Positions 5,474 through 6,858 of a stretch of 6,858 nucleotides of DNA are shown here, piece after piece. The number at the start of each line of letters is the position of its first letter. The stretch's first letter is position 1. This DNA is from QQUD01 sp039029915 (GTDB taxonomy: Bacteria > Chloroflexota > Anaerolineae > Promineifilales > Promineifilaceae), in the NCBI GenBank assembly GCA_039029915.1, contig JBCCFD010000432.1, forward strand, positions 1 through 6,858. The letters are read 5' to 3'. The notes under the pieces are model-generated. The model worked only from the letters and a program-made list of their open reading frames with translations, searched no databases and had not been told where the DNA came from. A program made the position numbers and the translations under genes.

Positions 5474-6858
5474 ATGTATCAATTGAGACGAGCCGCCGTT
5501 GGCGGGATTGTTGGTCTATTAATGAGCGGCTTGATCATCGTCATCGTTAATTTTGCGACCAATGCTGGCTTTTCGATTTCTGATTTAGGCGGTCCCATTT
5601 GGGTGTTGCTAACCGGTTTATTTATTGGGGCTGGCTATGCCTTACTTTTTGAGCCACTACCTAACCATTATGCTGAAAGTGTAGCCACTGGCATTGTGCT
5701 AGGCATTATTCTATGGTTTATTTGGGCAATCAGTTTACAGCCATTTATCACTGGAAACGGAACGAACTGGCAGGCGGTTGATGCCGTAACGGCCGTTCCC
5801 AAACTGCTCTCCTATCTGTTGATTGGTGGCACAACGGGAGCATTTTATAGCCTTGCCTATCATCTATTTAAAGAATCATTTTCACTTTTGCCGCCTGGAT
5901 ACAAGCCAGTAGAAATTACTAAGCGCGTTGTGATTATTGGCGGTGGCTATGCTGGCGTTGCTGCGGCCCAAGCATTGGAAAAAGAACTTGCCAACGATAA
6001 GCACGTCAGTATTACCCTCGTCAGTCAGAACAATTTCCTCATTCACACGCCGATGCTGTCAGAAGTGTCTGCCAGCGCGGTAAATGCCCAAAATATTAGT
6101 CCTTCGTTGCGCAGCTTTTTCAAAAATGTTCAAGTAGTACAAAGCGATATTGAAAACATCGATGTTGAAGCGCAAACCGTTCACTTAAGCCCCGATACGC
6201 GCTCTCAGAAAAAAGCGCTTCCCTTTGATCATTTAGTGCTGACAACCGGCAGTATTCCCAACTATTTTGGCAATCAAGCTATTGAAAATGAAGCCTTTTC
6301 TTTCAAATCATTGGATGATGCTATCCTCATTCGCAATCAAATTATTGATATGTTTGAGCGGGCTGACCTCGACCCCGATCAAAACCGCTGTAAACAAATG
6401 TTAACCTTTGTCGTGGCTGGGGGCGGGTTTGCTGGGGTTGAACTGCTGGGCGGCATTAATGATTTTGCCAGAGGCATTAGCTTTTACTACCCGAATGTCA
6501 ACCCTGAAGATGTGCGCACGGTTCTAGTCCACTCCCGCGATCGAATTTTGCCGGAGCTAAGCGAAGAGCTTGGTGAGTTTGCCCGAGAAAAATTAGCCGA
6601 GCGCGGTGTTGAATTTAGGCTGGGTGTTCGGGTTACTGGGGCGCGTCCCGGCGTTGTTGAAATTGGAGATGATGAAATTCAGAGCAATACGTTTGTTTGG
6701 ACGGCTGGTAATCAGCCTAGCCCTGTATTAAGAATGTTGGGCGTTCCGCTTACAAAGCGAGGACAGCTTGAGGTAAACACCGAATTGCAGGTGCTCAACA
6801 GACCAAATTTATGGGCCGCTGGGGATTGTGCCCAGGTGCCTGACCTATCTACGGGCAA
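5474..6858 (+). CDS. Type II NADH dehydrogenase-like FAD/NAD(P)-dependent oxidoreductase with an N-terminal four-helix membrane domain, 3' partial
   Basis: An open frame of 461 codons from ATG 5474 that continues past the window edge. Residues 1 to about 135 form a membrane domain with four predicted helices (about 9-28, 42-59, 70-90, 111-131). A pyridine nucleotide-disulfide oxidoreductase fold follows. The FAD-binding dinucleotide motif is VVIIGGGYAG (Gly156-Gly161), and HTPMLSEV (shortly after residue 190) resembles the NDH-2 substrate-proximal segment. LTTGS is the typical second FAD contact. The NAD(P)H-binding motif is VVAGGGFAGVE (Gly316-Gly321, Glu323). WTAGNQPSP and then LWAAGDCAQ with Asp451 contact the flavin. 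Such enzymes pass electrons from NADH to quinone at the cytoplasmic membrane without pumping protons. NDH-2 enzymes normally attach by a C-terminal amphipathic helix, so the N-terminal integral domain is unusual. A ferredoxin/quinone reductase-like role is possible; the C-terminus, which would help decide, is missing. It has its own gap and ribosome binding site, so it is probably transcribed separately from the regulator. Confidence 0.9.
   Translation, partial: MYQLRRAAVGGIVGLLMSGLIIVIVNFATNAGFSISDLGGPIWVLLTGLFIGAGYALLFEPLPNHYAESVATGIVLGIILWFIWAISLQPFITGNGTNWQAVDAVTAVPKLLSYLLIGGTTGAFYSLAYHLFKESFSLLPPGYKPVEITKRVVIIGGGYAGVAAAQALEKELANDKHVSITLVSQNNFLIHTPMLSEVSASAVNAQNISPSLRSFFKNVQVVQSDIENIDVEAQTVHLSPDTRSQKKALPFDHLVLTTGSIPNYFGNQAIENEAFSFKSLDDAILIRNQIIDMFERADLDPDQNRCKQMLTFVVAGGGFAGVELLGGINDFARGISFYYPNVNPEDVRTVLVHSRDRILPELSEELGEFAREKLAERGVEFRLGVRVTGARPGVVEIGDDEIQSNTFVWTAGNQPSPVLRMLGVPLTKRGQLEVNTELQVLNRPNLWAAGDCAQVPDLSTG

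Larger units (their letters stand above)
191..5796. repeat. Dispersed 8-bp palindrome ACGGCCGT, 13 exact copies
   Basis: Exact copies start at 191, 273, 646, 1296, 1871, 2066, 2121, 2237, 3049, 4976, 5021, 5100 and 5789. Ten of the thirteen extend to AACGGCCGTT, and four (at 1871, 3049, 5021 and 5100) extend to AAACGGCCGTTT. At this base composition about 0.1 copies are expected. Twelve are in genes, read as Thr-Ala-Val (seven), Asn-Gly-Arg (three) or Arg-Pro-Phe/Leu (two). One (1871) is in the gap between genes. Use of all three codon frames shows that the DNA word is favoured, not a peptide. A one-mismatch copy, ACGACCGT, is at 4392-4399. The pattern recalls HIP1 of cyanobacteria, which is a different sequence. 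Confidence 0.9.

Noticed and set aside
191..5796. ACGGCCGT copies as a conserved peptide repeat or a CRISPR-like array
   Set aside because: They are read in three different codon frames and spaced irregularly from 45 to about 1900 bases, with no uniform spacers.

Overview
The window is one face of a bacterial chromosome with five genes, all on the + strand and closely packed. Base composition is roughly even. Gene content is a homodimeric-type 2-oxoacid (pyruvate) dehydrogenase E1, a lipoprotein, a LytS/LytTR-type two-component pair and an NDH-2-like flavoprotein. A striking excess of the 8-bp palindrome ACGGCCGT gives the DNA an unusual signature. The overall impression is of an environmental Chloroflexota-like genome (Anaerolineae/Ardenticatenia type). 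That assignment is inference from general style only, because no rRNA or other phylogenetic marker is present.

Layout: positions 1-1803 are the 3' part (600 codons) of an AceE-like thiamine-diphosphate E1 enzyme whose start lies outside the window. The 181-bp gap 1804-1984 contains one ACGGCCGT copy and a perfect 13-bp inverted repeat just before the next ribosome binding site. Then comes a tight cluster: a lipoprotein (1985-2968), an eight-helix LytS-like sensor kinase (2971-4560, 2 bp after the lipoprotein) and a LytTR response regulator (4541-5326, overlapping the kinase by 20 bp). After a 147-bp gap with a plausible promoter and a strong ribosome binding site, a membrane-anchored FAD/NAD(P)H oxidoreductase begins at 5474 and runs off the end of the window.

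How they may work together: the lipoprotein, kinase and regulator are almost certainly co-transcribed and translationally linked. The lipoprotein should sit on the same outer membrane face as the Trp-rich external loop of the kinase, so it is a good candidate for an accessory sensor or ligand-binding subunit. The kinase would phosphorylate Asp53 of the regulator, whose LytTR domain would bind DNA. The target genes are unknown. The flanking E1 and NDH-2-like genes are both redox/energy metabolism genes, so a link to respiratory state is possible but unproven.

The most unusual signal is the palindrome: 13 exact copies of ACGGCCGT in 6.9 kb, where about 0.1 would be expected. Copies occur in all three codon frames and in a non-coding gap, and in coding DNA they lie mostly in linkers and loops.
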